Position numbers and translations under genes: made by a program. From an uncultured Faecalicatena sp. (GTDB lineage: Bacteria; Bacillota; Clostridia; Lachnospirales; Lachnospiraceae), in assembly GCA_902489075.1 (NCBI GenBank), contig CABTYO010000031.1, positions 1 to 21,597 on the forward strand: 21,597 nt of DNA. The letters run 5' to 3'. Below the pieces are notes generated by a model. That model was not told where the DNA came from. It did no database searches and saw nothing but the letters and a program-made list of their open reading frames with translations. Below, piece after piece: positions 7,436-14,689 of this stretch. Every line of letters begins with the position of its first letter. The first letter of the stretch is position 1.

Positions 7436-8172
7436 CTTTCTTTGCTCCCACTTACACTGCCTGATGACACCAAAGCCTCATATACCGCCTGTGCGATCAC
7501 CTCGTTGCCCTCTGCATTCGGATGGACGCCGTCTACAAAGTATTCGGGATGATCTTTTGTAACGTTATAGATATCAATTACCGGAATCTCACACTTTACT
7601 GCAACTCTCCTGATCATTGGATTTAACTCATTTGCAATCACAGATTTATTGACATGGAATGCTACTACATCATTGTCTTCTGCCCCATAAGCTGCACAAC
7701 AGGTCATCAGATACACTTCGGGGCTGCCCGGCAGATTTTTATAAATGTCCACAAACTCCCCCAGCTGTCTCTCATATTCACCCGCGTTCCAGTTAAATTC
7801 TTTCGAATCGTTGGTGCCAAGCATAATCAGCACGATATCCGGCTGGATCCTCTGGGATTCTTCGAAAAAGGCCATCTCCCTGTAAGGTGTTTTTGTTTCA
7901 TTCAGCAGTGTCTTTCCACTGATTCCATAATTTAAAACAGAATAATCCTCTCCCAGTAAGTCTGACAGCATCACCGGATATGCATCCCTGTCACGCGTCA
8001 TTTGTACACCGGCTCCGTAGGTAATACTGTCTCCAATGCAGGCCACCCTTAATTTTCTCTGTTCTGGTGTAACTGCTTTATGCCCTTTCCTTATAGAAAC
8101 AGCGCACCCTGCGGTGACTAGAATCATAACGGAAACCAGGATTGTAAGTAAACGTCTTGTCCGTCTGCTCAT
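7432..8172 (-). CDS. SGNH/GDSL hydrolase with N-terminal membrane anchor
   Basis: A 246-residue secreted or membrane-tethered esterase/lipase-type hydrolase. The N-terminus is basic (MSRRTRRLL), then hydrophobic, ending VTAGC at Cys23. This could be a lipobox, but Thr at -3 is atypical, so an uncleaved anchor is possible. The SGNH blocks are present: CIGDSITYGAG (Ser49 nucleophile), NYGISGKT with the block II Gly, MLGTND with the block III Asn, and DGVHPNAEGN (Asp214, His217). The natural substrate (acylated sugar, peptidoglycan or lipid) cannot be told. It follows the recombinase by 179 bp on the same strand and precedes the polymerase. The start at 8172 has AGAAAGAGG upstream. Confidence 0.9.
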   Translation of the reverse strand: MSRRTRRLLTILVSVMILVTAGCAVSIRKGHKAVTPEQRKLRVACIGDSITYGAGVQMTRDRDAYPVMLSDLLGEDYSVLNYGISGKTLLNETKTPYREMAFFEESQRIQPDIVLIMLGTNDSKEFNWNAGEYERQLGEFVDIYKNLPGSPEVYLMTCCAAYGAEDNDVVAFHVNKSVIANELNPMIRRVAVKCEIPVIDIYNVTKDHPEYFVDGVHPNAEGNEVIAQAVYEALVSSGSVSGSKES

Positions 8173-8213
8173 AGTAGAATGGTCCTCTTTCTAAACCTTA
8201 TTTTACAGCACCT

Positions 8214-8244
8214 CTGTAAATCCGCCCGAAGGCATCATTTACAG
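8214..8244 (-). promoter_or_regulatory. Hairpin with UUCG tetraloop upstream of the SGNH hydrolase
   Basis: On the minus strand CTGTAAAT-GAT-GCC-TTCG-GGC-GG-ATTTACAG folds into an 8-bp stem, a small internal loop, and a 3-bp stem closed by a UUCG tetraloop. It ends 41 bp before the hydrolase start. No U-tract follows, so it is more likely a 5'-leader structure than a terminator. Confidence 0.45.
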
Positions 8245-8296
8245 GATACCCTGCTGGTTAAACTTTTAAAATATAAATGTACCCCACATGATAGTA

Positions 8297-8324
8297 CAGG
8301 GACACGTTTTGCGACGTATCCCTG
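8297..8324. promoter_or_regulatory. Imperfect 10-bp hairpin downstream of the recombinase gene
   Basis: CAGGGACACG (8297-8306) and CGTATCCCTG (8315-8324) pair with a single mismatch around an 8-nt loop, 28 bp past the recombinase stop. On the minus strand it lacks a U-run. It could be a weak terminator or a protein-binding palindrome. Confidence 0.4.
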
Positions 8325-8351
8325 CTTTATTATACTTCATCTGCTATGATT

Positions 8352-10235
8352 TCACAATCCTTTGTTCCCGACAAAAACCACCCACTCACCATGTCCGCCT
8401 TTTCCTTCAAAATGAACCTTTCCCTGCCGCTTTAATCTCCTGATTCCTGCATTTGCTGCCGATAGGCTGATCCCTTCCTTTTCTGCGATCATTTTTGCCG
8501 TAATTCTGGGGTTCTGGCTCATATAACCCATGATCCGCTGATTCTGTGCCTCCTTTCTGGCGGCATAGCTGATCTTGGGATCCAATGGCACTTCCAGTAT
8601 CTGGCTTTTATCTCTGATCACAAGCTTCCCGGGATAAACGATGATCTCCTGGATCTCTTCAATCATTGCAGCTAAGCCTGCCCGTCTGACAGCGCCGGCC
8701 TCCAGATATTTTCTGATCTCATCCAGCCGCTGTTCCAGAATCGGCTGTGGCTCGTTTGACCCGCTCAGTTTCCTGATCTGCTGATGGATCTTTCCTGCCT
8801 TCTGTTGGATCTTGGCTCTTCTTTCCTTATAATCCTCATCAGAAATCACTTCCTCAAGCAGCTTATCCAGAAGCCTTTTTTCCTGCTGCCTTAAACGCTC
8901 CTTTTCTTTTTCCAGTTTTTTCAGCTGGCTGCCGAAATGCTCCTGCCCCAGTACCTCTGTTAAAAATGACATCATCCTGTCAATGATAACTGTATCATCT
9001 GTTTCCCTGGTATCATCGGTTTCCTTCCTATGAAAGTATTGCCCGGAAACATCCCAAAGCAGACTCAGCAGCTTTTCCTCATCCAGATGAATATTATCAC
9101 AGCCCTGTACATGACCATCCACTTTTTTGCTGTTTTTGTTCGGATTGTCACCGGCTTTCTGCTTCCGCCCGTTTTGAATATATCTTTTGCATTTCCATTC
9201 CACTATCAGTTTCTGATCCCCGTAACGTTTTCTGTATCTCCGGTAATATGGACCGCTGCATTCCCCGCAGCGGATTTTTCCGGACAGCTGATACCGCCCG
9301 CATCTGTTCCTCATGTATGTTTCTTCCTTTGCATCTTTTTTTACTGACTCTTTTTGCGTTAAATGCTCCTGATCTGTACAGCCTTTTTTCTGACAGTACC
9401 TCTCTTTGCGCATATCCATCGCGTCGTTTGCCTCTTTCCATTCCTGTTCTGAAACCACCGCCGGAACTGCATTTTTATGTATCACCCACTGATCCTTCGG
9501 CAGTCTGATCGTCCTCTTTGTCTGAAAATCAAAATGAATTTTATTCTGTACTACGGTTCCGCACCTGATCGGATTGCGGATGATCCGGCGAATTGTTTCC
9601 CCGCTGAACGTTCTCCCGTCCCGGTCATAAATTCCGTTTTCTTCCAGATAATGGGCAATCGAAATACAGCCCATGCTTTTGCATAAATGAAACATGATCC
9701 TGGCCGCCTCCGCCTCTTCCTGAACAAGTTCAATGATCCCCCCTGCATTTTTTCTTAAGCCATATGTCCGGGGCGGCAGGATAAAGGACCTGCCATCCTG
9801 CTGCCTGTGATAGTGGGCATTGTTGATCTTTCTGGACAGTTCTTTGCTGTACTCTTCCGCCAGGATCGCCTTAATCCCTGTAATCAGTGCATCATCTGCG
9901 GAATAAAATTTCCCTTCCAGATACATAAACAGCTTCTTCTCATTTGACACAAGACGGTCTATAAAGAGATACCAGTCCTTTGTATTTCTCATTAAGCGGT
10001 CCTGGCTTTTAATTACTACGACATCGAATTTGTCACTTGAAAGCTCCTCGTACAGGCGGTTGTACTCACTCCGGTTCACTGTTGTGGTACCGCTCTTTGC
10101 TTCTATGTATTCATCCACAAGCAGCCAGCCCTGCCTTAAGACACTCTCCCGGGATTCCACTGCCTGCTGCTTAAGAGCATCCTGCTGGCTCTCCTCCTCG
10201 GTACTGCAGCGGCAGTAAGTTACAGCGCGCAGCAC
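8352..10235 (-). CDS. Large serine recombinase with C-terminal winged-helix-like extension
   Basis: A 627-residue site-specific recombinase. Residues 1-145 are the resolvase catalytic domain: TYCRCSTEEE holds Arg9 and the nucleophile Ser11, and IKSQDRLMRN the conserved arginines. Residues 150-270 match the Recombinase domain (PRTYGLRKNAGG, RRIIRNPIRCGTVVQNK). A zinc ribbon follows (Cys323, Cys326, Cys349, Cys379), then a coiled coil at about 430-495. The last 55 residues (ITAKMIAEKEGISLSAANAG, then RRLKRQGKV and a HGEWVVF wing) look like a winged helix, unusual for this family. The start is a GTG at 10235 behind GGGAG, 3 nt after the stop of a small ORF. It lies inside the inverted segment, next to the permease C-terminal piece, and is the obvious candidate for the inversion. 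Confidence 0.92.
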   Translation of the reverse strand: MLRAVTYCRCSTEEESQQDALKQQAVESRESVLRQGWLLVDEYIEAKSGTTTVNRSEYNRLYEELSSDKFDVVVIKSQDRLMRNTKDWYLFIDRLVSNEKKLFMYLEGKFYSADDALITGIKAILAEEYSKELSRKINNAHYHRQQDGRSFILPPRTYGLRKNAGGIIELVQEEAEAARIMFHLCKSMGCISIAHYLEENGIYDRDGRTFSGETIRRIIRNPIRCGTVVQNKIHFDFQTKRTIRLPKDQWVIHKNAVPAVVSEQEWKEANDAMDMRKERYCQKKGCTDQEHLTQKESVKKDAKEETYMRNRCGRYQLSGKIRCGECSGPYYRRYRKRYGDQKLIVEWKCKRYIQNGRKQKAGDNPNKNSKKVDGHVQGCDNIHLDEEKLLSLLWDVSGQYFHRKETDDTRETDDTVIIDRMMSFLTEVLGQEHFGSQLKKLEKEKERLRQQEKRLLDKLLEEVISDEDYKERRAKIQQKAGKIHQQIRKLSGSNEPQPILEQRLDEIRKYLEAGAVRRAGLAAMIEEIQEIIVYPGKLVIRDKSQILEVPLDPKISYAARKEAQNQRIMGYMSQNPRITAKMIAEKEGISLSAANAGIRRLKRQGKVHFEGKGGHGEWVVFVGNKGL

Positions 10236-10238
10236 TGG

Positions 10239-10445
10239 CTACTCCCGGGCGATGCGTTTCGACAGGCGCATCCACTCTTCTGCCGTTATAAGGCGTTCTT
10301 CTAAAAGAAAATCTGCAAGCTGCATAAGGATACTTTTTTCCTCCGGAGTGTGGCAGTCTGCAGTACATGTCCGGGGAGATTCTGTCTTAAAGTGTTCGAT
10401 ATTATCCGATAGGATGCAATTTCTTTGATTGTCTTCCATTTTCAT
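10239..10445 (-). CDS. Small protein coupled to the serine recombinase (SHOCT-like C-terminus)
   Basis: A 68-residue ORF ending 3 nt before the recombinase GTG, so the two are probably translationally coupled. The first half is polar with three cysteines. The second half, LMQLADFLLEERLITAEEW and onward to RIARE, has the L-x-G/R-x-IT-x-EE pattern of SHOCT-like short helical domains. Two starts are possible (10445 or the ATG 6 bp downstream); the ribosome binding site is weak. I do not recognise a named family. Its position makes it a candidate accessory or directionality protein for the recombinase, but nothing in its sequence proves this. Confidence 0.55.
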   Translation of the reverse strand: MKMEDNQRNCILSDNIEHFKTESPRTCTADCHTPEEKSILMQLADFLLEERLITAEEWMRLSKRIARE

Positions 10446-10502
10446 CTCTGCCTGAGTTGCTCATTACTTCAGCATATGTAAAAGGGTCTTGTACTTATCA
10501 AT

Positions 10503-10549
10503 AAAGCGGTGAGAAGAACTGGATATCCATCTTTTCTCCCACCGCCTTT
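10503..10549. terminator. Bidirectional terminator-like hairpin after the permease C-terminal fragment
   Basis: A long imperfect hairpin with outer stem GCGGTG/CACCGC and an inner part centred on GGATATCC. It is followed by CTTTATT on the minus strand and by CCTTTTAT on the plus strand. It lies 40 bp beyond the permease stop and would end the ABC transcript when the segment is in the restored orientation. Confidence 0.6.
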
Positions 10550-10588
10550 TATAGCCTTCTAATCCTGAACCTTTCATAACGCAGCTGT

Positions 10589-10696
10589 TTAAAACTTTCT
10601 CAAATATATTTTTTCAACCAGATTAATAAGTGCGTATAGCCCCATCGCCATAATACACAGAAGAACAATAGACATCAGGAGCCAATCCATTTTAAA
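10589..10696 (-). pseudogene. C-terminal fragment of the split ABC permease
   Basis: Reading on the minus strand from TTT (10696-10694) gives F, K, then MDWLLMSIVLLCIMAMGLYA, LINLVEKIYLRKF and TAA (10591-10589). This is a complete last membrane helix plus the short basic tail expected at the end of an SsuC/TauC permease. It begins exactly where the plus-strand permease at 3175 stops being permease-like, and the shared TTT codon keeps the frame. Upstream (10697 onward) there is no ribosome binding site or further permease sequence, so it is unlikely to be expressed as it stands. It is the displaced end of the same gene, carried by the inversion. Confidence 0.88.
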
Positions 10697-10716
10697 TAGT
10701 CTGGACGGGGAAAAGA
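10675..10716 (-). other. Right recombination junction (attR-like)
   Basis: On the minus strand the TT core (10696-10695) is followed by the permease C-terminal sequence. It is preceded by the 20-nt half-site whose plus-strand form is TAGTCTGGACGGGGAAAAGA (10697-10716). Put together with 3867-3886 in the restored arrangement, this would form a dyad around TT with GRGGRAAAGA arms at positions 11-20 on each side. That symmetry is seen in sequence; its role is inferred. Confidence 0.55.
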
Positions 10717-10740
10717 TACTTTGGCAGCGTTTACCTGAAA

Positions 10741-10768
10741 CTCCCGGCAGCTTTGACACTGCCGGGAG
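10741..10768. terminator. Terminator downstream of treC
   Basis: CTCCCGGCAG (10741-10750) and CTGCCGGGAG (10759-10768) form a perfect 10-bp GC-rich stem with an 8-nt loop. A TTTT follows on the plus strand and a TTT on the minus strand. It sits 32 bp past the treC stop and probably ends the tre operon; it also insulates the recombination site from tre transcription. Confidence 0.8.
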
Positions 10769-10800
10769 TTTTCTGATTTCCTATTTTATGATACAATTTT

Positions 10801-12462
10801 CTACCTGATCACATGTTTTTCATACACCAGAACTTCATATGGTCGCAGAACCTTTTTCTCAGGCACCCCCTCATAATTCCCGAGTATTTTTTCATACCTG
10901 TCTGCTGTATCTCTGGCAAAAGTATCTCCAGGCTCGTTGATCCGTACCTCTTTCCCTCTGAAATTACAGAACACAATCAGTTCTTCTTCTCCCAGATACC
11001 TCCGGTACGCCAGTATATCCTCATCCTCCCGGCACAGGAATTCAATCCTGCCATCTGCGATAACAGGTTTCTCTTTCCTGAGTCTGATCAGTTCCTTATA
11101 GAAAGCCAGAATAGAATCTTCCTCTTTTTCTTCCGTCTTTACATTGACCCGTTTATAATTCTCCGGCAGCCCGATCCACGGCTCTGCGACGGAAAATCCT
11201 GCATTTTTCTCATCATTCCACTGCATCGGGGTACGTCCATTATCCCTGGAACGTGCAGCCAGAATCTCCAGCGCTTCCGCCTCTGTCCTTCCCTCTTTTA
11301 ACAGAATTTCATAGTAATTCAGGCTCTCCACATCCCGGTACTGCCCGATCGACTGATATCCCGGGTTTCGCATTCCCAGTTCTTCGCCCTGATAGATATA
11401 AGGCGTTCCGCGCATCAGATGGATACAGGTCGCAAGCATTTTGGCTGATTCTTTCCAGTATATCCTGTCATCACCCAGCCTTGACACGATCCTCGGCTGG
11501 TCGTGGTTGCACCAGAAAACTGCATTCCAGCCTTGATTTTCCTGCATTCCGGTCTGCCAGCTTTCAAACAGTTCTTTCAGGGCCGGAATATCCGGTTCCA
11601 TCAGCTCCCATTTGTTTCCATTTTTATAGTCCACTTTCAAGTGGTGGAAATTAAAACACATGGAAAGCTCCTTTTCCTGCGGATTGGAATACCGGATGCA
11701 GTTCTCAAGCGAAGTGGAGGACATCTCCCCAACTGTCACCATATCCTCGATTCCGGTATCGCGGACCAGTTCCTTTAAGAACTCATGCACATGACGGCCG
11801 TCCGTGTAAAACCTTCTGCCGTCCCCTTCCTTGTCATCCTCAAAAATCTCCGGCTTGGAGATCAGATTTACCACATCGAACCGGAAGCCTTTGATTCCCT
11901 TTGCCTTCCAGAAGCGGATGATTTCCTTTAACTCCTCCCGCACCTTCGGATTCTCCCAGTTCAGATCCGCCTGAGTCACATCGAACAGGTGAAGATACCA
12001 TTTCCCCAGGGAAGGTACATACTCCCATGCCGGTCCGCCAAACTTGGATACCCAGTTCGTCGGAATCTGATCTGGTGTCCCCTCCTTGAAAATGTAATAA
12101 TCCATGTACTCCCGATCGCCTGACAAGGCCTTCTGGAACCACTCATGCTGTGTAGAGGTGTGGTTGAATACCATATCAAGCATCAGGCCGATCCCTTTTT
12201 CAGCTGCTTTCTGAATCAGTTCCTCGAGATCTTCCATCGTACCGAACACGGGATCGATCTTCCGGTAATCTGCCACATCATATCCATTGTCATTCTGCGG
12301 TGACACAAAAAACGGAGTCAGCCACAGGTAATCCACGCCCAGAGATTCCAGATAATCCAGTTTTTCTGTGATTCCTTTCAGATCCCCGATTCCATCCCCG
12401 TCAGTGTCTTTAAAAGACTTCGGATAGATCTGATATACGACTTTATCTTTAAAATTCGCCAT
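10801..12462 (-). CDS. treC: Trehalose-6-phosphate hydrolase (GH13)
   Basis: The enzyme should hydrolyse cytoplasmic trehalose-6-phosphate to glucose and glucose-6-phosphate. It is a 553-residue GH13 protein with DMVFNHTS, the nucleophile Asp196 in FRFDVVN, the acid/base Glu246 in VGEMSS, and Asp321 in CNHDQPR. The N-terminal YQIYPKSF and NDNGYDVADY are shared with oligo-1,6-glucosidases, so the family alone is ambiguous. The specific call rests on context: it follows the trehalose-type PTS transporter by 24 bp, with a TreR-type regulator nearby. TreA is an equivalent name used in Bacillus. The start ATG at 12462 has AGGAGG upstream. Confidence 0.9.
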   Translation of the reverse strand: MANFKDKVVYQIYPKSFKDTDGDGIGDLKGITEKLDYLESLGVDYLWLTPFFVSPQNDNGYDVADYRKIDPVFGTMEDLEELIQKAAEKGIGLMLDMVFNHTSTQHEWFQKALSGDREYMDYYIFKEGTPDQIPTNWVSKFGGPAWEYVPSLGKWYLHLFDVTQADLNWENPKVREELKEIIRFWKAKGIKGFRFDVVNLISKPEIFEDDKEGDGRRFYTDGRHVHEFLKELVRDTGIEDMVTVGEMSSTSLENCIRYSNPQEKELSMCFNFHHLKVDYKNGNKWELMEPDIPALKELFESWQTGMQENQGWNAVFWCNHDQPRIVSRLGDDRIYWKESAKMLATCIHLMRGTPYIYQGEELGMRNPGYQSIGQYRDVESLNYYEILLKEGRTEAEALEILAARSRDNGRTPMQWNDEKNAGFSVAEPWIGLPENYKRVNVKTEEKEEDSILAFYKELIRLRKEKPVIADGRIEFLCREDEDILAYRRYLGEEELIVFCNFRGKEVRINEPGDTFARDTADRYEKILGNYEGVPEKKVLRPYEVLVYEKHVIR

Positions 12463-12486
12463 GCCTTATATTCCTCCTGCCCTTCT

Positions 12487-14436
12487 TTATTCAAATGTAA
12501 CGACTGTTGTCTCATTCACTGCCGCCTGAATTCCTGTATGAAACTGGATCTGCTGTGCATCGCCCTCACCCGTCACGATTAAGACCGTCGTATCCGGATG
12601 TCCGGCTGCCTGAATCTTCTCCCTTTCAAACCGGATCAGCGGTGTTCCCGCTGCCACCTGGTCCCCTTCTTTTACGAGATATTCGAATCCGTCCCCTTTC
12701 ATATCCACCGTATCGATTCCAATATGAAGGAGCAGTTCCATCCCGTTCTCCAGTGTCAGGCCGCAGGCATGTCTGGAATCTTCCATCAGCACTGTCACAG
12801 TCCCGTCAGCCGGAGCATACAGAATTTCGCCTTTTGGAATGATTGCGAGTCCGTCTCCCATAATCCCTTCGGAAAATACACCGTCGCCTACTTCTTTGAG
12901 TGGAATCACTTTTCCATCCAGAAATGCCTTTAATTCTTTTCCTTTTTTACCTGCTGCCTGGTCTGTACTGTCCTTCTCTTCTGCCACACCTGTTTCAGAT
13001 TCAGCTTCTGCATTTTCCACCCTTCCAATTCCCTTTTTCTTCCCTACGATCACCGTAAGTACGAACGGCACCACAATGGCAACCACCATGCAGACCGCAA
13101 AGGAAAGCATGTATTTCGGCTGGATGGAGAGGATACCCGGAAGGCCTCCGACTCCGATTGCATTTGCCGTGGTTCCCCCTGCCACGCAGATGACTGCCGC
13201 ACACGCGGAACCGACCATCCCGCACACAAACGGGAAGAAATGTTTCAGGTTTACTCCAAAGATGGCAGGCTCCGTTACTCCGAGGTAACAGGAAATGCAT
13301 GCCGGAACATTAACCTCCTGTGCCTGGGCGTCTTTTCTCTGTAACGTAATCATTCCAAGGACTGCTGAGCCCTGTGCGATATTGGATAAAGCAATCATCG
13401 GCCACAGCATGGTGCCTGCATAGTCCGCAATCAGCTGCAGGTCAATGGCATTAGTCATATGGTGAAGTCCGGTTATAACAAGTGGTGCATATACAAAGCC
13501 AAAAACTGCCCCGAACAACACCTTAAACGGTCCCGTGATGCCTGCATATACCACACTTGAGATTGCAGAACCGATCTTCCAGCCGACCGGCCCGAGGACA
13601 AAGTGTGCCGCAATCACTGCAAGGACAAGGCTTAAGAAAGGAACTACGATCATGGAAATTACCTGCGGCGTGATCTTCCGGAAAAACTTTTCCAGATAGA
13701 CCAGGGTAAATGCCGCGAGGATTGCCGGGATCACCTGAGCCTGATATCCGATCATATTGACTTTAAAATATCCAAAATCCCAGTACGGAATCTCGGATGC
13801 CGCCGTGGATGCCACGGAATAAGCGTTCAAAAGCTGTCCGGATACCAGGGTAAGGCCAAGAACGATACCCAGCATCTGTGTTGTTCCCATCTTCTTTGTC
13901 ACAGACCAGCAGATTCCGACTGGCAGCATATGGAATACCGCTTCTCCGATCAGCCACAGGAAACTGTCAATCCCAGACCAGAACTGGCTGATATCACACA
14001 GAGTCTTTGTTCCATTTTCAAATAAGTACAGGCTGTCGATGCAGTTCCGAAAGCCCAGGATCAGGCCTCCTACAATGATCGCCGGAATCAGCGGTGCAAA
14101 GATCTCCGCGATCGCCGTAACCATCCGCTGCAGCACACTCTGATTCTGCTTTGCGGCCTGTTTCACGGTATCCTTCGATACTCCTTCGACTCCTGCCACT
14201 GCTGTAAAGTCGTTGTAAAAATCCGCTACCGTATTCCCGATGATTACCTGAAACTGCCCTGACTGGGTGAAGCTCCCCTTTACCACTTTCATCGCTTCGA
14301 TCTTTTTCACATCTGCTGCCGACGGATCATTCAGCACAAACCGCATCCTCGTCATGCAATGGGAAACCGCTGCGATATTCTGCCGCCCTCCAATCAGTTC
14401 CAAAAGCTCTTTTGCATCCTCTGCATATCTGCCCAT
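12487..14436 (-). CDS. treP: PTS trehalose-type EIIBCA transporter
   Basis: This membrane permease should import and phosphorylate trehalose. Its order is EIIB (SHCMTRMRF, phospho-Cys27), EIIC (about residues 95-470, roughly ten membrane segments with GLHHMTNAIDLQLI and TEPAIFGVNL), a charged linker, and an EIIA of the glucose type (LLLHIGIDTV, phospho-His571). A fused EIIA means no separate Crr-like protein is needed. I chose the ATG at 14436, which follows GGGAGG at 7 nt spacing, giving 649 residues; an upstream ATG at 14460 lacks a ribosome binding site. Sucrose or beta-glucoside PTS proteins share this layout, but treC and the GntR-type treR support trehalose. Confidence 0.9.
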   Translation of the reverse strand: MGRYAEDAKELLELIGGRQNIAAVSHCMTRMRFVLNDPSAADVKKIEAMKVVKGSFTQSGQFQVIIGNTVADFYNDFTAVAGVEGVSKDTVKQAAKQNQSVLQRMVTAIAEIFAPLIPAIIVGGLILGFRNCIDSLYLFENGTKTLCDISQFWSGIDSFLWLIGEAVFHMLPVGICWSVTKKMGTTQMLGIVLGLTLVSGQLLNAYSVASTAASEIPYWDFGYFKVNMIGYQAQVIPAILAAFTLVYLEKFFRKITPQVISMIVVPFLSLVLAVIAAHFVLGPVGWKIGSAISSVVYAGITGPFKVLFGAVFGFVYAPLVITGLHHMTNAIDLQLIADYAGTMLWPMIALSNIAQGSAVLGMITLQRKDAQAQEVNVPACISCYLGVTEPAIFGVNLKHFFPFVCGMVGSACAAVICVAGGTTANAIGVGGLPGILSIQPKYMLSFAVCMVVAIVVPFVLTVIVGKKKGIGRVENAEAESETGVAEEKDSTDQAAGKKGKELKAFLDGKVIPLKEVGDGVFSEGIMGDGLAIIPKGEILYAPADGTVTVLMEDSRHACGLTLENGMELLLHIGIDTVDMKGDGFEYLVKEGDQVAAGTPLIRFEREKIQAAGHPDTTVLIVTGEGDAQQIQFHTGIQAAVNETTVVTFE

Positions 14437-14488
14437 GATTTTTCCTCCCAAACATTTCATTCAATGAGACTGTCTTTGATAGTTCCAT

Positions 14489-14502
14489 CTTGTTTAAACA
14501 AG
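14489..14502. promoter_or_regulatory. TreR-type operator, promoter-proximal downstream copy
   Basis: CTTGTTTAAACAAG is a perfect 14-bp palindrome in the treP leader, identical to the copy at 14527-14540 and centred 38 bp from it. It would lie just downstream of the transcription start, where a bound repressor could block elongation or loop with the second site. Confidence 0.8.
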
Positions 14503-14515
14503 TTCCTTTAATCAT

Positions 14516-14544
14516 TTTATACCATACTTGTTTAAACAAGTCAA
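14516..14544 (-). promoter_or_regulatory. treP promoter with operator in the spacer
   Basis: On the minus strand TTGACT (14544-14539) and TATAAA (14521-14516) are separated by 17 nt, an excellent sigma-A-type promoter. The palindrome ACTTGTTTAAACAAGT (14526-14541) covers the end of the -35 box and most of the spacer, so repressor binding would exclude RNA polymerase. Confidence 0.82.
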
Positions 14545-14689
14545 CCATCTTTTTGAAAATATTCTTATTTTCTCTTTCAAATCATATCCTGATCTCATAT
14601 CCCGATATCTTTTTCTGGAAATATGTGTTAAACTTTTCATAAAGAAACCAGACACGATCTTTATTTATTGTAAAGCAGGAAGGGATAAT

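Larger units (their letters stand above)
3866..10696. mobile_element. Inverted (probably invertible) 6.8-kb segment
   Basis: The segment between the two permease halves carries the AAA-ATPase, YolD, Y-polymerase, SGNH hydrolase, serine recombinase and small ORF, all on the minus strand. Reversing it restores the permease reading frame exactly (TTT to AAA ATG GAT) and places its genes co-directional with the ABC operon. The only identity at the two crossover points is TTT, which argues against homologous recombination and fits a large serine recombinase. It is not a simple insertion: an inserted element would leave the permease C-terminus outside the segment and on the same strand as the N-terminus. 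Confidence 0.7.

Noticed and set aside
3868..10693. Ordinary insertion of a mobile element or insertion sequence into the permease
   Set aside because: The permease C-terminus is inside the right end and reversed, which insertion alone cannot give. No transposase, terminal inverted repeats or target duplication was seen.
3866..10696. Prophage or conjugative element remnant
   Set aside because: Apart from the recombinase there are no structural, packaging, replication or conjugation genes in the segment.
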